DNA from: Streptomyces sp. SAI-135
GTDB lineage: Bacteria > Actinomycetota > Actinomycetes > Streptomycetales > Streptomycetaceae
Reading direction: 5' to 3'
Length of the DNA: 64,000 nt
NCBI RefSeq assembly: GCF_029893805.1
Contig: NZ_JARXYP010000002.1
Location: forward strand, 1,364,001 to 1,428,000
The notes under the pieces were generated by a model, which had not been told where the DNA came from, did not search any database, and worked only from the letters and a program-made list of their open reading frames with translations. A program made the translations under genes and the position numbers. Shown here piece after piece: positions 32,345 to 40,528 of the stretch (within the stretch, counting starts at the first letter, position 1; the number at the start of each line of letters is the position of its first letter).

Positions 32345-33790
32345 TCACCACTCGAGGACGTGGCACCCCCAGGCTCCCAGGGACACGAACAGTCCGGAGT
32401 CGGTCAGTTCGTCTCCGTCACGGTCGTACACCGCCCCGGTGAGCAGGTCCCTGGCCCGGCAGACGCGGCCCCTCAAGTCCTCCCAGGGCAGGGGCAGCCT
32501 CGCCTGCGCCGGACGGTCCGAGTCATTGACGACGACGAGGTGGCGGGCGTCGGCGTGCGTCCACGTCCAGGCGAGCAGGTTCCGGTGGGTGTCGTCGTCC
32601 GGCCGGCCCTCCGGGGTCAGCGGCCGCCAGTCTCCCCGGCGTACAGAGGCGGCGGCGGGCAGCAGCCGGTGGTAGAAGTCGCGCAGGGGCTCGTCGACGG
32701 GTTCCTGCGGCCGGCGCCTCAGGAACACCGGCGGCCGCACCCGACGGCCTTCGAACTGGCCCTCGTGCCAGAGCGTGGCGCCGGGCAGGGTCGCGACGGT
32801 CACGGCCGCCGCCCGTCCGCGGTCGCCGGGCAGGGTGGCGGCGGCCCGTGGCTCGTCGTGGTTCTCCAGGAAGCGGACGAGACCGCGCTGGTGCGCGAGG
32901 TCGGCGTCCAGGTGGGCGCGGACGGAGCCGGCGTCCTCGTGCAGGAGGCGGTCGTAGAGGCGTTTGTCGTAACAGTGGTCGAAGCCCTGCTGCCGGAGGG
33001 CGTGTTCGAGGTCCCAGTAGGCCTCGGCGACGAAGAGGAGACCGGGGTGGCGGGCCCGCACGCGCGGGATGACGTACGGCCAGAAGTCCTCGGCGGGGGC
33101 GGTGCCCGCCCGGTCTCCCCAGGTCCTTCCGAAGATGTCGTTCATGAGCAGCATGGCCATGTCGCAGCGCACGCCGTCGGCCTGGTCGCCGATGGACACG
33201 AGGGTGGCGACGGTCGCGTCCCGCAGGGCGTCGCTGAAGGCGTTCAGCTGGACGACGTCCGGCCAGGGCGCGAAGTAGGGGTCGCGGCCGCGGGCGTGGA
33301 TCCCGCTCCCGGACTCGATGAAGTCGGCCGGTGCGCGGGCCAGGTCGTCGGCGGTGCCCTGGAGGAGGCGGTCGGGGTCCGAGGTGAGCCAGGGGTGGTC
33401 GGGGGCGATGTGGTTGGGCACGTGGTCGAGGAGCAACCTCATTCCGCGGGCGGCCAGTTGGACGCGGGCGGCGGCGAGGCCCTCGGGGCCGCCCAGCACC
33501 GGATCGACGACGTAGTTCCGTACGCAGTACGGCGATCCCGCGATGTCCGCCTCGCTGACATCGGGGAGGGCATCACGGAAGGAGGCCATCAACCCCTCGT
33601 CGCGCAGAGCGATCCGCAGTCCCGCCGGGCTGCGCTCCCACACGCCCATCAGCCAGACCGTGTCGACGCCGGGAAGCACCAAGGAGTCCCAGACCTCCCC
33701 CGGCACCTCCCCGAGAGTGACGTGACGCCCGTACCTGCGGCTCAACTCACCGAGCCACACCAGGGTGTTGACCTCATAGATCACCGTCAC
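32345..33790 (-). CDS. Glycoside hydrolase family 13 (alpha-amylase-type) protein
   Basis: A 481-residue cytoplasmic protein with the GH13 barrel. Conserved regions: MRLLLDHVPNH (region I), DGVRCDMAML with nucleophile Asp210 (region II), LLFVAEAYWD with acid/base Glu256 (region III) and RFLENHDEPR with Asp312 (region IV). The N-terminal IYEVNTLVWLGELS and the C-terminal small beta domain are intact. There is no signal peptide, so it acts on intracellular alpha-glucans or their precursors. The GTG at 33790 follows GAGAGGAA. It is downstream of pyruvate carboxylase but separated by a hairpin. Confidence 0.9.
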   Translation of the reverse strand: MTVIYEVNTLVWLGELSRRYGRHVTLGEVPGEVWDSLVLPGVDTVWLMGVWERSPAGLRIALRDEGLMASFRDALPDVSEADIAGSPYCVRNYVVDPVLGGPEGLAAARVQLAARGMRLLLDHVPNHIAPDHPWLTSDPDRLLQGTADDLARAPADFIESGSGIHARGRDPYFAPWPDVVQLNAFSDALRDATVATLVSIGDQADGVRCDMAMLLMNDIFGRTWGDRAGTAPAEDFWPYVIPRVRARHPGLLFVAEAYWDLEHALRQQGFDHCYDKRLYDRLLHEDAGSVRAHLDADLAHQRGLVRFLENHDEPRAAATLPGDRGRAAAVTVATLPGATLWHEGQFEGRRVRPPVFLRRRPQEPVDEPLRDFYHRLLPAAASVRRGDWRPLTPEGRPDDDTHRNLLAWTWTHADARHLVVVNDSDRPAQARLPLPWEDLRGRVCRARDLLTGAVYDRDGDELTDSGLFVSLGAWGCHVLEW

Positions 33791-33820
33791 GACAGGGGTT
33801 CCTCTCGGTCACCGGCCCGG

Positions 33821-33849
33821 CCGTCCCCGTCCAGATTCGGACGGGGCGG
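33821..33849 (-). terminator. Hairpin after pyruvate carboxylase gene
   Basis: CCCCGTCC (33825-33832) pairs with GGACGGGG (33839-33846) over the loop AGATTC, and flanking CCG/CGG extends it past one bulged base. It lies between the stop of pyc and the start of the GH13 gene, both on the minus strand. Confidence 0.75.
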
Positions 33850-33901
33850 CGTCGGACGCAATGCCGGTGGGCCGGCCGGAGGCGGGCGATCGTGTTCCGG
33901 C

Positions 33902-36900
33902 TCAGCCGATCTCGACCAGCAGGTCACCGCCCTCCACCTGCTGGATCCTGTTGATGGCGAGGCGGGAGACCCGGCCGGCCTTCGCGGCGGTGATCGAGGC
34001 CTCCATCTTCATGGCCTCGATGGTGGCGACGGTGGCCCCGGCCGCCACCTCGTCGCCCTCGGAGACCGCGAGCGTGACCACTCCGGCGAACGGGGCGGCG
34101 ACGTGGCCGGTGTTGGAACGGTCGGCCTTCTCGGTGGTCGGGAGGTCCGAGGAGACGGCGACATCGCGGATCTGGATGGGCCGCAGCTGGCCGTTGAGCG
34201 TGGACATCACCGTGCGCATGCCCCGCTCGTCGGCCTCGCCGATCGCCTCCAGCGCGATGAGGAGCCGCACGCCGGGTTCGAGGTCGACGGCGTACTCCTT
34301 GCCCGGGCGAAGGCCGTAGAAGAAGTCCTTGCTGTCGAGGAGGCTGGTGTCGCCGTAGGACTGGCGGTGGGTCTCGAACTCGCGGGTCGGGCCGGGGAAC
34401 AGCAGCCGGTTGAGCGTCGAGCGGCGGTCCTTCTCCAGGCCGGTGCGGTCCTCGGCGTTCAGTTCCTGGACCGGCTTGGCGTCGGCGCGGCCCTGCAACG
34501 CCTTGCTGCGGAAGGGCTCGGGCCAGCCGCCGGGCGGGGTGCCGAGCTCGCCGCGCAGGAAGCCGATCACCGAGTCGGGGATGTCGAAGCGGTCCGGGGT
34601 CGCCTCGAACTCCTTGGGGTCGACCCCGGCGCCGACCAGGTGCAGGGCGAGGTCGCCGACCACCTTGGAGGACGGGGTGACCTTCACCAGGTGCCCGAGG
34701 AGCCGGTCCGCCGCCGCGTACATCGCCTCGATGTCCTCGAAGCGGTCGCCGAGGCCGAGGGCGACGGCCTGGGTGCGCAGGTTGGAGAGCTGGCCGCCGG
34801 GGATCTCGTGGTCGTAGACGCGCCCGGTCGGGGAGGCGAGGCCCGCCTCGAAGGGGGCGTACACGCGGCGGACGCTCTCCCAGTACGGCTCCAGGTCGCC
34901 GACCGCGCGGAGGTCCAGGCCGGTGGGCCGGTCGGAGTGGTCGGTCGCGGCCACGATCGCCGAGAGGGAGGGCTGGGAGGTGGTGCCGGCCATGGAGGCG
35001 ACGGCACCGTCGACCGCGTCGGCGCCCGCCTGGATCGCGGCCAGGTAGGTGGCGAGCTGGCCGCCCGCGGTGTCGTGGGTGTGGATGTGCACCGGCAGGT
35101 CGAACTCGCGGCGCAGCGCGGAGACGAGCTTGGCCGCAGCCGGGGCGCGCAGCAGGCCCGCCATGTCCTTGACGGCCAGGACGTGGGCGCCCGCGTCGAC
35201 GATCTGCTCGGCCAGGCGCAGGTAGTAGTCGAGCGTGTAGAGGCGCTCGTTCGGGTCGGACAGGTCGGAGGTGTAGCAGAGGGCGACCTCGGCGATGGAC
35301 GTGCCGGTGGCGCGGACGGCCTCGATGGCGGGGCGCATCTGGCTGACGTCGTTGAGGGCGTCGAAGACGCGGAAGATGTCGATGCCGGTCTCGGCGGCCT
35401 CCTGCACGAAGGCGTCGGTCACCTCGGTCGGGTACGGGGTGTAGCCGACGGTGTTGCGGCCGCGCAGCAGCATCTGGAGGCAGATGTTGGGCACGGCCTC
35501 GCGCAGGGCGGCAAGGCGTTCCCAGGGGTCCTCGGCGAGGAAGCGCAGGGCCACGTCGTAGGTGGCGCCGCCCCAGCACTCCAGGGAGAGCAGCTCGGGC
35601 AGGGTGCGGGCGACGGCCGGGGCGACGGCGAGCATGTCCTTGGTGCGCACGCGGGTGGCGAGCAGGGACTGGTGGGCGTCGCGGAAGGTGGTGTCGGTAA
35701 CGCCGATGGTCGGGGACTCACGCAGCCATCGGGCGAAGCCCTCGGGGCCGAGCTCGGTGAGTTTCTGCTTGGAGCCCGCGGGCGGCTCGATGTCCGGAGT
35801 CGTGGGCAGCTTGGAGACGGGGTCGATCAGCTCGGGCCGCTCGCCGTGCGGCTTGTTGACCGTCACGTCGGCGAGGTAGGTGAGCAGCTTCGTGCCCCGG
35901 TCGGCGGAGTGGCGGGCCGTCAGCAGGTGCGGGCGCTGCTCGATGAACGACGTGGTGACGTTGCCGGCCTGGAAGTCCGGGTCGTCGAGCACGGCCTGGA
36001 GGAACGGGATGTTGGTGGCCACGCCGCGGATGCGGAACTCGGCGACGGCACGCCGGGCCCGGTTGACCGCGGTGGTGAAGTCACGGCCCCGGCAGGAGAG
36101 CTTGACCAGCATCGAGTCGAAGTGGGCGCTGATCTCGGTACCGGCGTGGGTGGTGCCGCCGTCGAGGCGGATGCCGGAGCCGCCGGGCGAGCGGTAGGCG
36201 CTGATGCGGCCGGTGTCCGGGCGGAAGCCGTTGGCGGGGTCCTCGGTGGTGATACGGCACTGGAGGGCGGCGCCGTGGAGCCGGATCGCCTCCTGGGAGA
36301 GGCCGAGGTCGGCGAGGGTGGCGCCGGCGGCGATGCGCAGCTGGGCCTGGACGAGGTCGACGTCGGTGACCTCCTCGGTGACCGTGTGCTCGACCTGGAT
36401 GCGCGGGTTCATCTCGATGAAGACGTGGTTGCCGTCCCGGTCGAGGAGGAACTCGACGGTGCCCGCGTTGCGGTAGCCGATCTCGCGGGCGAAGCGGACC
36501 GCGTCGGCGCAGATCCGGTCGCGCAGATCCGGGTCGAGGTTGGGCGCGGGGGCGAGCTCGATGACCTTCTGGTGGCGGCGCTGGACCGAGCAGTCCCGCT
36601 CGTAGAGGTGGATGACGTTGCCCTGGCCGTCGGCGAGGATCTGCACCTCAATGTGGCGGGGCTCGACGACGGCCTTCTCCAGGAAGACGGTCGAGTCGCC
36701 GAAGGCGGAGGCGGCCTCGCGCGCGGCGGCCTCGATGGACTCGCGGAGCTGGGCGGGGTCCTCGACCCGGCGCATGCCGCGCCCGCCGCCACCGGCGACG
36801 GCCTTCACGAACACCGGGAAGCCGATGTCGTCGGCGGCCCTGACCAGCTCGTCCACGTCGTCGGAGGGCGCCGAGGAGCCGAGGACCGGTACGCCGGCGG

Positions 36901-37276
36901 CGCGGGCGGCGGCGACCGCACGGGCCTTGTTGCCGGTCAGTTCGAGGATGTCGGCGCTGGGGCCGACGAAGGTGATGCCCGCCTCCTCGCAGGCCCGCGC
37001 GAGCTCGGGGTTCTCGGAGAGGAACCCGTAGCCGGGGTAGACGGCGTCGGCGCCTGCCTGGCGGGCGGCGCGGATGATCTCGTCGACGGAGAGGTAGGCC
37101 CGCACGGGATGGCCCGGTTCGCCGATCTCGTAGGCCTCGTCGGCTTTGAGTCGGTGCAGTGAGTTGCGGTCCTCGTGGGGGAAGACGGCGACCGTCCTCG
37201 CGCCCACCTCGTAACCCGCGCGAAACGCTCGGATCGCGATCTCACCACGGTTGGCGACCAGTACCTTGCGGAGCAT
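33902..37276 (-). CDS. pyc: Pyruvate carboxylase
   Basis: A 1124-residue full-length single-chain enzyme that carboxylates pyruvate to oxaloacetate to refill the TCA cycle. Domains in order: biotin carboxylase (about 1-450; KVLVANRGEIAIRAFRA, ATP loop GGGGRGMRRV, EMNPRIQVEHTVTEEVT), carboxyltransferase barrel (about 530-800; TTFRDAHQSLLATRVRT, ECWGGATYDVALRFL, VKDMAGLL, HIHTHDTAG), the PC linker/allosteric part, and a biotinyl domain with VATIEAMKMEASI, biotin Lys1090. The ATG at 37276 follows AAGGGAAC. It is a monocistronic gene. Confidence 0.97.
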   Translation of the reverse strand: MLRKVLVANRGEIAIRAFRAGYEVGARTVAVFPHEDRNSLHRLKADEAYEIGEPGHPVRAYLSVDEIIRAARQAGADAVYPGYGFLSENPELARACEEAGITFVGPSADILELTGNKARAVAAARAAGVPVLGSSAPSDDVDELVRAADDIGFPVFVKAVAGGGGRGMRRVEDPAQLRESIEAAAREAASAFGDSTVFLEKAVVEPRHIEVQILADGQGNVIHLYERDCSVQRRHQKVIELAPAPNLDPDLRDRICADAVRFAREIGYRNAGTVEFLLDRDGNHVFIEMNPRIQVEHTVTEEVTDVDLVQAQLRIAAGATLADLGLSQEAIRLHGAALQCRITTEDPANGFRPDTGRISAYRSPGGSGIRLDGGTTHAGTEISAHFDSMLVKLSCRGRDFTTAVNRARRAVAEFRIRGVATNIPFLQAVLDDPDFQAGNVTTSFIEQRPHLLTARHSADRGTKLLTYLADVTVNKPHGERPELIDPVSKLPTTPDIEPPAGSKQKLTELGPEGFARWLRESPTIGVTDTTFRDAHQSLLATRVRTKDMLAVAPAVARTLPELLSLECWGGATYDVALRFLAEDPWERLAALREAVPNICLQMLLRGRNTVGYTPYPTEVTDAFVQEAAETGIDIFRVFDALNDVSQMRPAIEAVRATGTSIAEVALCYTSDLSDPNERLYTLDYYLRLAEQIVDAGAHVLAVKDMAGLLRAPAAAKLVSALRREFDLPVHIHTHDTAGGQLATYLAAIQAGADAVDGAVASMAGTTSQPSLSAIVAATDHSDRPTGLDLRAVGDLEPYWESVRRVYAPFEAGLASPTGRVYDHEIPGGQLSNLRTQAVALGLGDRFEDIEAMYAAADRLLGHLVKVTPSSKVVGDLALHLVGAGVDPKEFEATPDRFDIPDSVIGFLRGELGTPPGGWPEPFRSKALQGRADAKPVQELNAEDRTGLEKDRRSTLNRLLFPGPTREFETHRQSYGDTSLLDSKDFFYGLRPGKEYAVDLEPGVRLLIALEAIGEADERGMRTVMSTLNGQLRPIQIRDVAVSSDLPTTEKADRSNTGHVAAPFAGVVTLAVSEGDEVAAGATVATIEAMKMEASITAAKAGRVSRLAINRIQQVEGGDLLVEIG

Positions 37277-37414
37277 TACCGTTCCCTTCGGCCTGCCGGT
37301 GACGCCCCCATGTTCTCGGCAAAGGCGGTCGGTGGCCATGAGAGTCAGGTCACGTGTCGCGGACGGTTTGGGGACGGTCTGCGCAGGTACGGCGGTTGTC
37401 GCCGCGCATCGCGA

Positions 37415-38203
37415 TCACTTCACGGTGCCGGTGAAGGGGGTCACCGGCCGCTCCTGACGCTCTCCGTCCACGGTGATGTCGACGGCCTCGTTGTAGAAGG
37501 CGAGGAGCCCCTTGACGGCGCTCACGGCGGGGAGCGGGTCGGGGTAGCTCCAGACGATGTTCGCGTGGGCCCCCGTCGACCAGTACTGGGCGGTGCCCTT
37601 GTAGGGGCAGCCGGTGTGGTGGTCGGTGGCTTCGAGCAGGTCGAGGCGGACGTCCTCGCGCGGGAGGTAGTAGCGCGTGGGCAGACCGGTCTCGAAGAGC
37701 AGGACGGGCCGGCGGGTGTCGGCGACGAGCGTGCCGTCGATCTCGACCTGGACATGACGGCTGCTGGGCATGGCGTCGACGCGTTTGTGCGGGTCACGGG
37801 GGTGGATGAAGATCTCTTCCTCCTCCTCGTACCAGTGGTCGAGGCCGGTGCCCCGGCGCCGGAACCACGCGAAGGCGATGTGGCCGGCGAGGTCGGCGGC
37901 CGGGAAGGTCCAGGCGGCGTTCTCGACGAGTTCGCCGTCGGCCTCCAGGTCGTAGAAGACCTGTGATCCGGTGTGGGTGCCGGTCGCCGGGTTCTTCGCG
38001 GGGCGCAGCAGGTCCTCGCGGACGTCGGCGCGCGGGAAGGCGTAGAGCGGGACGGGGACGTCCGGCTCCCAGACCAGGACGGGGTGCCGGCTGTCGACGA
38101 CCGTGACCTCCCCCTTGCGGCCGCGCACCCAGCGCTCGCTGGGCTCCCACAGCAGCCCTTCAGGGGTGGTCCGTACGTCTCGTGCGGTGGGGAACGTGGT
38201 CAT
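37415..38203 (-). CDS. DUF427-domain protein with two repeats
   Basis: A 262-residue cytoplasmic protein with two DUF427 units, about residues 10-110 and 135-235. Each has the same order: a strand with (V)DSRHPVLVWEPDVPVPLYAFPRADVREDLL or DTRRPVLLFETGLPTRYYLPREDVRLDLL, then a TGSQVFYDLE / KGTAQYWS segment and AAWTFPAP or VWSYPDPLPA. DUF427 folds as a small beta-barrel of unknown function, common in actinomycetes. GGGAGA lies before the ATG at 38203. It follows the cysteine-desulfurase-like gene by only 31 bp on the same strand and is probably co-transcribed with it. Confidence 0.85.
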   Translation of the reverse strand: MTTFPTARDVRTTPEGLLWEPSERWVRGRKGEVTVVDSRHPVLVWEPDVPVPLYAFPRADVREDLLRPAKNPATGTHTGSQVFYDLEADGELVENAAWTFPAADLAGHIAFAWFRRRGTGLDHWYEEEEEIFIHPRDPHKRVDAMPSSRHVQVEIDGTLVADTRRPVLLFETGLPTRYYLPREDVRLDLLEATDHHTGCPYKGTAQYWSTGAHANIVWSYPDPLPAVSAVKGLLAFYNEAVDITVDGERQERPVTPFTGTVK

Positions 38204-38234
38204 GGGCGGGTCTCCCTTCACCTCGTCGGTGCTT

Positions 38235-39431
38235 TCACCTTTTCAGGAAGTCCGTCAGGCCGGTCAGGAGGCGGTCGACGTCGTCCAGGTTGTTGTAGGG
38301 GGCGAGGCCGACGCGCAGGCCGCCGGTGTCGCCGAGGCCCAGGTGCCGGGAGGCCTCGATGGTGTAGAAGGAGCCGGCCGGGGCCTGGACTCCGCGTTCG
38401 GCGAGGAATCCGTACGCGTCGGCCGTGCTGTGGTGGTCGAAGGTGAGCAGGACGGTCGGGGTGCGGTCGGCGGCGCGGGAGTGGACGGTGACGCCGTCGA
38501 GCGCGGCCAGCCCCTCGTCGATGCGGGCGCGCAGGACGTGTTCGTGGGCCTCGAGGGCGGCGAAACCGGCGGCCAGCCGCTGCCGTCGGCCGCCGGTGGC
38601 GTCCGTGTCCAGCCGGTCGGCGAGGAAGTCGACCGCCGCCGTCGTGCCGGCGAGGAACTCGTAGGGCAGCGTGCCCAGTTCGAAGCGCTCGGGGACGGCG
38701 TCGGTGGAGGGCAGGAGCTTGTCCGGGCGCAGGGTCTCCAGCAACTCCGGGCGGGCGGCGAGGACTCCGTGGTGCGGGCCGAGGAACTTGTACGGGGAGC
38801 ACACGAAGAGGTCCGCGCCGAGGTCCTCCATGTCCACCAGGGAGTGGGCCGCGTGGTGGACGCCGTCCACGTACACCAGTGCGCCGACCTCGTGGGCCGC
38901 GGCGGCGATCGCGGGGATGTCGGGGCGGGTGCCGATGAGGTTGGAGGCGGCCGTGACGGCCACGAGCCGGGTGCGCGCGGACAGCACGGACCGGATCGCG
39001 TCGACCGTCAACTCGCCTGTCCGCGGGTCGAATTCGGCCCACCGGACGGTGGCACCCGACTGGATCCAGGGGCGGATGTTGGCGTCGTGGTCGAGCCGGG
39101 TGACGACCACCTCGTCGCCGGGTGCCCAGGTCTTGGCGAGGGTGCGCGAGAACTCGTAGGTGAGCTGGGTGGCGCTGCGGCCGAAGACGATCCCCGCGGG
39201 GTCGGCCCCGAGCAGGTCGGCCATGGCCCGGCGGGCCCCGGTCACGATCCGCTCGGCGTTGCGCTCCCCCAGGGTGATCCGCCCCCGGTTCGACAGGGGC
39301 TGCTCCAGGGCGTCGGCGATCGCCCGGACGACCGGCGCCGGGGTCTGGGTGCCGCCGGGGCCGTCGAAGTGGGCGGTGCCGGCGGCGAGGGCCGGGAAGT
39401 GGGAGCGGAGGGCGGCGATGTCGTACGTCAC
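38235..39431 (-). CDS. Cysteine-desulfurase-like PLP enzyme (class V aminotransferase)
   Basis: A 398-residue PLP-dependent enzyme of the CsdA-like subgroup. Marks: AHFDGPGGTQTPAPVVRAIADAL, ATQLTYEFSRTLAKTW, TRLDHDANIRPW, VYVDGVHHAAHSLVDMEDLGADLFVCSPYKFLGPHHGVL with the Schiff-base Lys in SPYKF, and the C-terminal LRVGLAPYNNLDDVDRLL. These actinobacterial enzymes are often annotated as cysteine desulfurases, but the mobile loop with the catalytic Cys is not evident, so a lyase role on another amino acid is equally possible. It stands upstream of the DUF427 gene. Confidence 0.87.
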   Translation of the reverse strand: MTYDIAALRSHFPALAAGTAHFDGPGGTQTPAPVVRAIADALEQPLSNRGRITLGERNAERIVTGARRAMADLLGADPAGIVFGRSATQLTYEFSRTLAKTWAPGDEVVVTRLDHDANIRPWIQSGATVRWAEFDPRTGELTVDAIRSVLSARTRLVAVTAASNLIGTRPDIPAIAAAAHEVGALVYVDGVHHAAHSLVDMEDLGADLFVCSPYKFLGPHHGVLAARPELLETLRPDKLLPSTDAVPERFELGTLPYEFLAGTTAAVDFLADRLDTDATGGRRQRLAAGFAALEAHEHVLRARIDEGLAALDGVTVHSRAADRTPTVLLTFDHHSTADAYGFLAERGVQAPAGSFYTIEASRHLGLGDTGGLRVGLAPYNNLDDVDRLLTGLTDFLKR

Positions 39432-39466
39432 GTGGGGCTCCTTGGTCCGGCCGATCGCAATGCCCT

Positions 39467-39640
39467 CAGCCTGTCACGCCGCCCGCAAGGTCTCCCGGTG
39501 GGCCCGGTCCACGGCATCCTGGGTGCGGATCAGGTCCGCGAAGCACGCGACGAACCGCTCCTGCCCCTCCCGCCCCGCACCCGACACCCACCCACCCCGC
39601 ACCACGTACCGCTCCCAGACCCCGGCCCGCCCCCGAACCT
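39467..39640. repeat. Degenerate first copy of the MerR-tail repeat
   Basis: A 174-bp diverged copy of the unit that follows. On the minus strand it still reads as the end of a MerR protein, ERFVACFADLIRTQDAVD and then RAHRETLRAA plus a stop, but lacks six codons (GLMAVN) in frame. The spacer part shares the long run of CCCGACACCCACCCACCCCG-type sequence with the other copies. Confidence 0.8.
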
Positions 39641-39846
39641 CAGCCCGTCACACCGCCCGCAACGTCTCCCGATGGGCCCGGTTCACGGCCATCAACCCGT
39701 CCAGGGCATCCCCGGTGCGGATCACGTCCGCCATACGCGCCACAAACCGCTCGTGCTCCACCCCGCCCCCCGCACCAGCGCCACACCCGACACCCACCCA
39801 CCCCGCACCACGTACCGCTCCCAGACCCCGGCCCGCCCCCGAACCT
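39641..39846. repeat. 206-bp tandem repeat, copy 1
   Basis: The unit consists of the 3' end of the neighbouring MerR gene (minus-strand reading: ERFVARMADVIRTGDALD, then GLMAVNRAHRETLRAV and stop) and a C-rich spacer of about 85 bp. It appears identical to the next 206 bp, so the duplication is recent. Confidence 0.9.
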
Positions 39847-40052
39847 CAGCCCGTCACACCGCCCGCAACGTCTCCCGATGGGCCCGGTTCACGGCCATCA
39901 ACCCGTCCAGGGCATCCCCGGTGCGGATCACGTCCGCCATACGCGCCACAAACCGCTCGTGCTCCACCCCGCCCCCCGCACCAGCGCCACACCCGACACC
40001 CACCCACCCCGCACCACGTACCGCTCCCAGACCCCGGCCCGCCCCCGAACCT
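39847..40052. repeat. 206-bp tandem repeat, copy 2
   Basis: The second full unit, by eye identical to copy 1. It abuts the true 3' end of the MerR gene, whose last 30 or so codons (to about 40147) are the parental copy of the repeated coding part. No start codon or DNA-binding part is present in the copies, so they are not functional genes. Confidence 0.9.
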
Positions 40053-40059
40053 CAGCCCG

Positions 40060-40428
40060 TCACACCGCCCGCAACGTCTCCCGATGGGCCCGGTTCACGG
40101 CCATCAACCCGTCCAGGGCGTCCCGGGTGCGGATCAGGTCCGCGATGTGCGCCGAGAGACGGTCGCGCTCCTCGGCCATGCGCACCAGCGCGGCGTCGGA
40201 CGTCTCCTCGCTGGGGGACTCGACGCACGGCAGGAGTTCGGCGATCGTGCGGCTGGACAGTCCGGCCGCGTACATCCGCTGGAGGAAGAGCACGCGCTCG
40301 ACCGCGGACTCCGCGTAGTGCCGCTGCCCGCTCGCGCTGCGCGTGCTGGTGAGCAGACCCTGCTCCTCGTAGTAGCGCAGGGCCCGGACGCTGACCCCGG
40401 CCCGTGCCGACAGCTCCCCGATGCGCAT
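40060..40428 (-). CDS. MerR-family regulator
   Basis: A 122-residue regulator. The N-terminal winged helix is MRIGELSARAGVSVRALRYYEEQGLLTSTRSASGQRHYAESAVERVLFLQRMYAAGLSSRTIAELLPC, followed by a coiled-coil dimer helix (RMAEERDRLSAHIADLIRTRDALDGLMAVN). There is no metal-binding Cys cluster, so it probably senses an organic compound. GGGAGGAA lies just before the ATG at 40428. It is divergent from an OYE-type reductase whose promoter has the long spacer used by MerR activators. Its last codons are the source of the downstream repeat array. Confidence 0.93.
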   Translation of the reverse strand: MRIGELSARAGVSVRALRYYEEQGLLTSTRSASGQRHYAESAVERVLFLQRMYAAGLSSRTIAELLPCVESPSEETSDAALVRMAEERDRLSAHIADLIRTRDALDGLMAVNRAHRETLRAV

Positions 40429-40447
40429 GTGTTCCTCCCTGACGGAC

Positions 40448-40479
40448 TTGACCCTCACGTCGACGTCAGGTTTTAGCGT
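40448..40479 (+). promoter_or_regulatory. MerR-type promoter and operator of the OYE gene
   Basis: TTGACC (40448-40453) and TAGCGT (40474-40479) are 20 bp apart, longer than the usual 17 and typical of promoters that MerR proteins activate by twisting DNA. Between them ACCCTCACGTC and GACGTCAGGTT (40451-40472) form an inverted repeat with 9 of 11 positions matching. The promoter points to the OYE gene at 40529. Confidence 0.8.
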
Positions 40480-40528
40480 AACCGCGTGCCCGGGACACGG
40501 GTACGACGGATCACGAAGGAGACGTGAC

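Noticed and set aside
32360..37162. A 1600-codon open frame on the plus strand opposite GH13 and pyruvate carboxylase
   Set aside because: Antisense shadow of a highly GC-biased coding region; its composition (Gly/Val/Asp/Arg-rich without domains) has no protein character, while the opposite strand encodes textbook enzymes.
39467..40147. CRISPR-like or transposon-like reading of the 206-bp repeats
   Set aside because: Units carry the MerR gene tail and a common spacer, with no unique spacers, no cas genes and no terminal inverted repeats.
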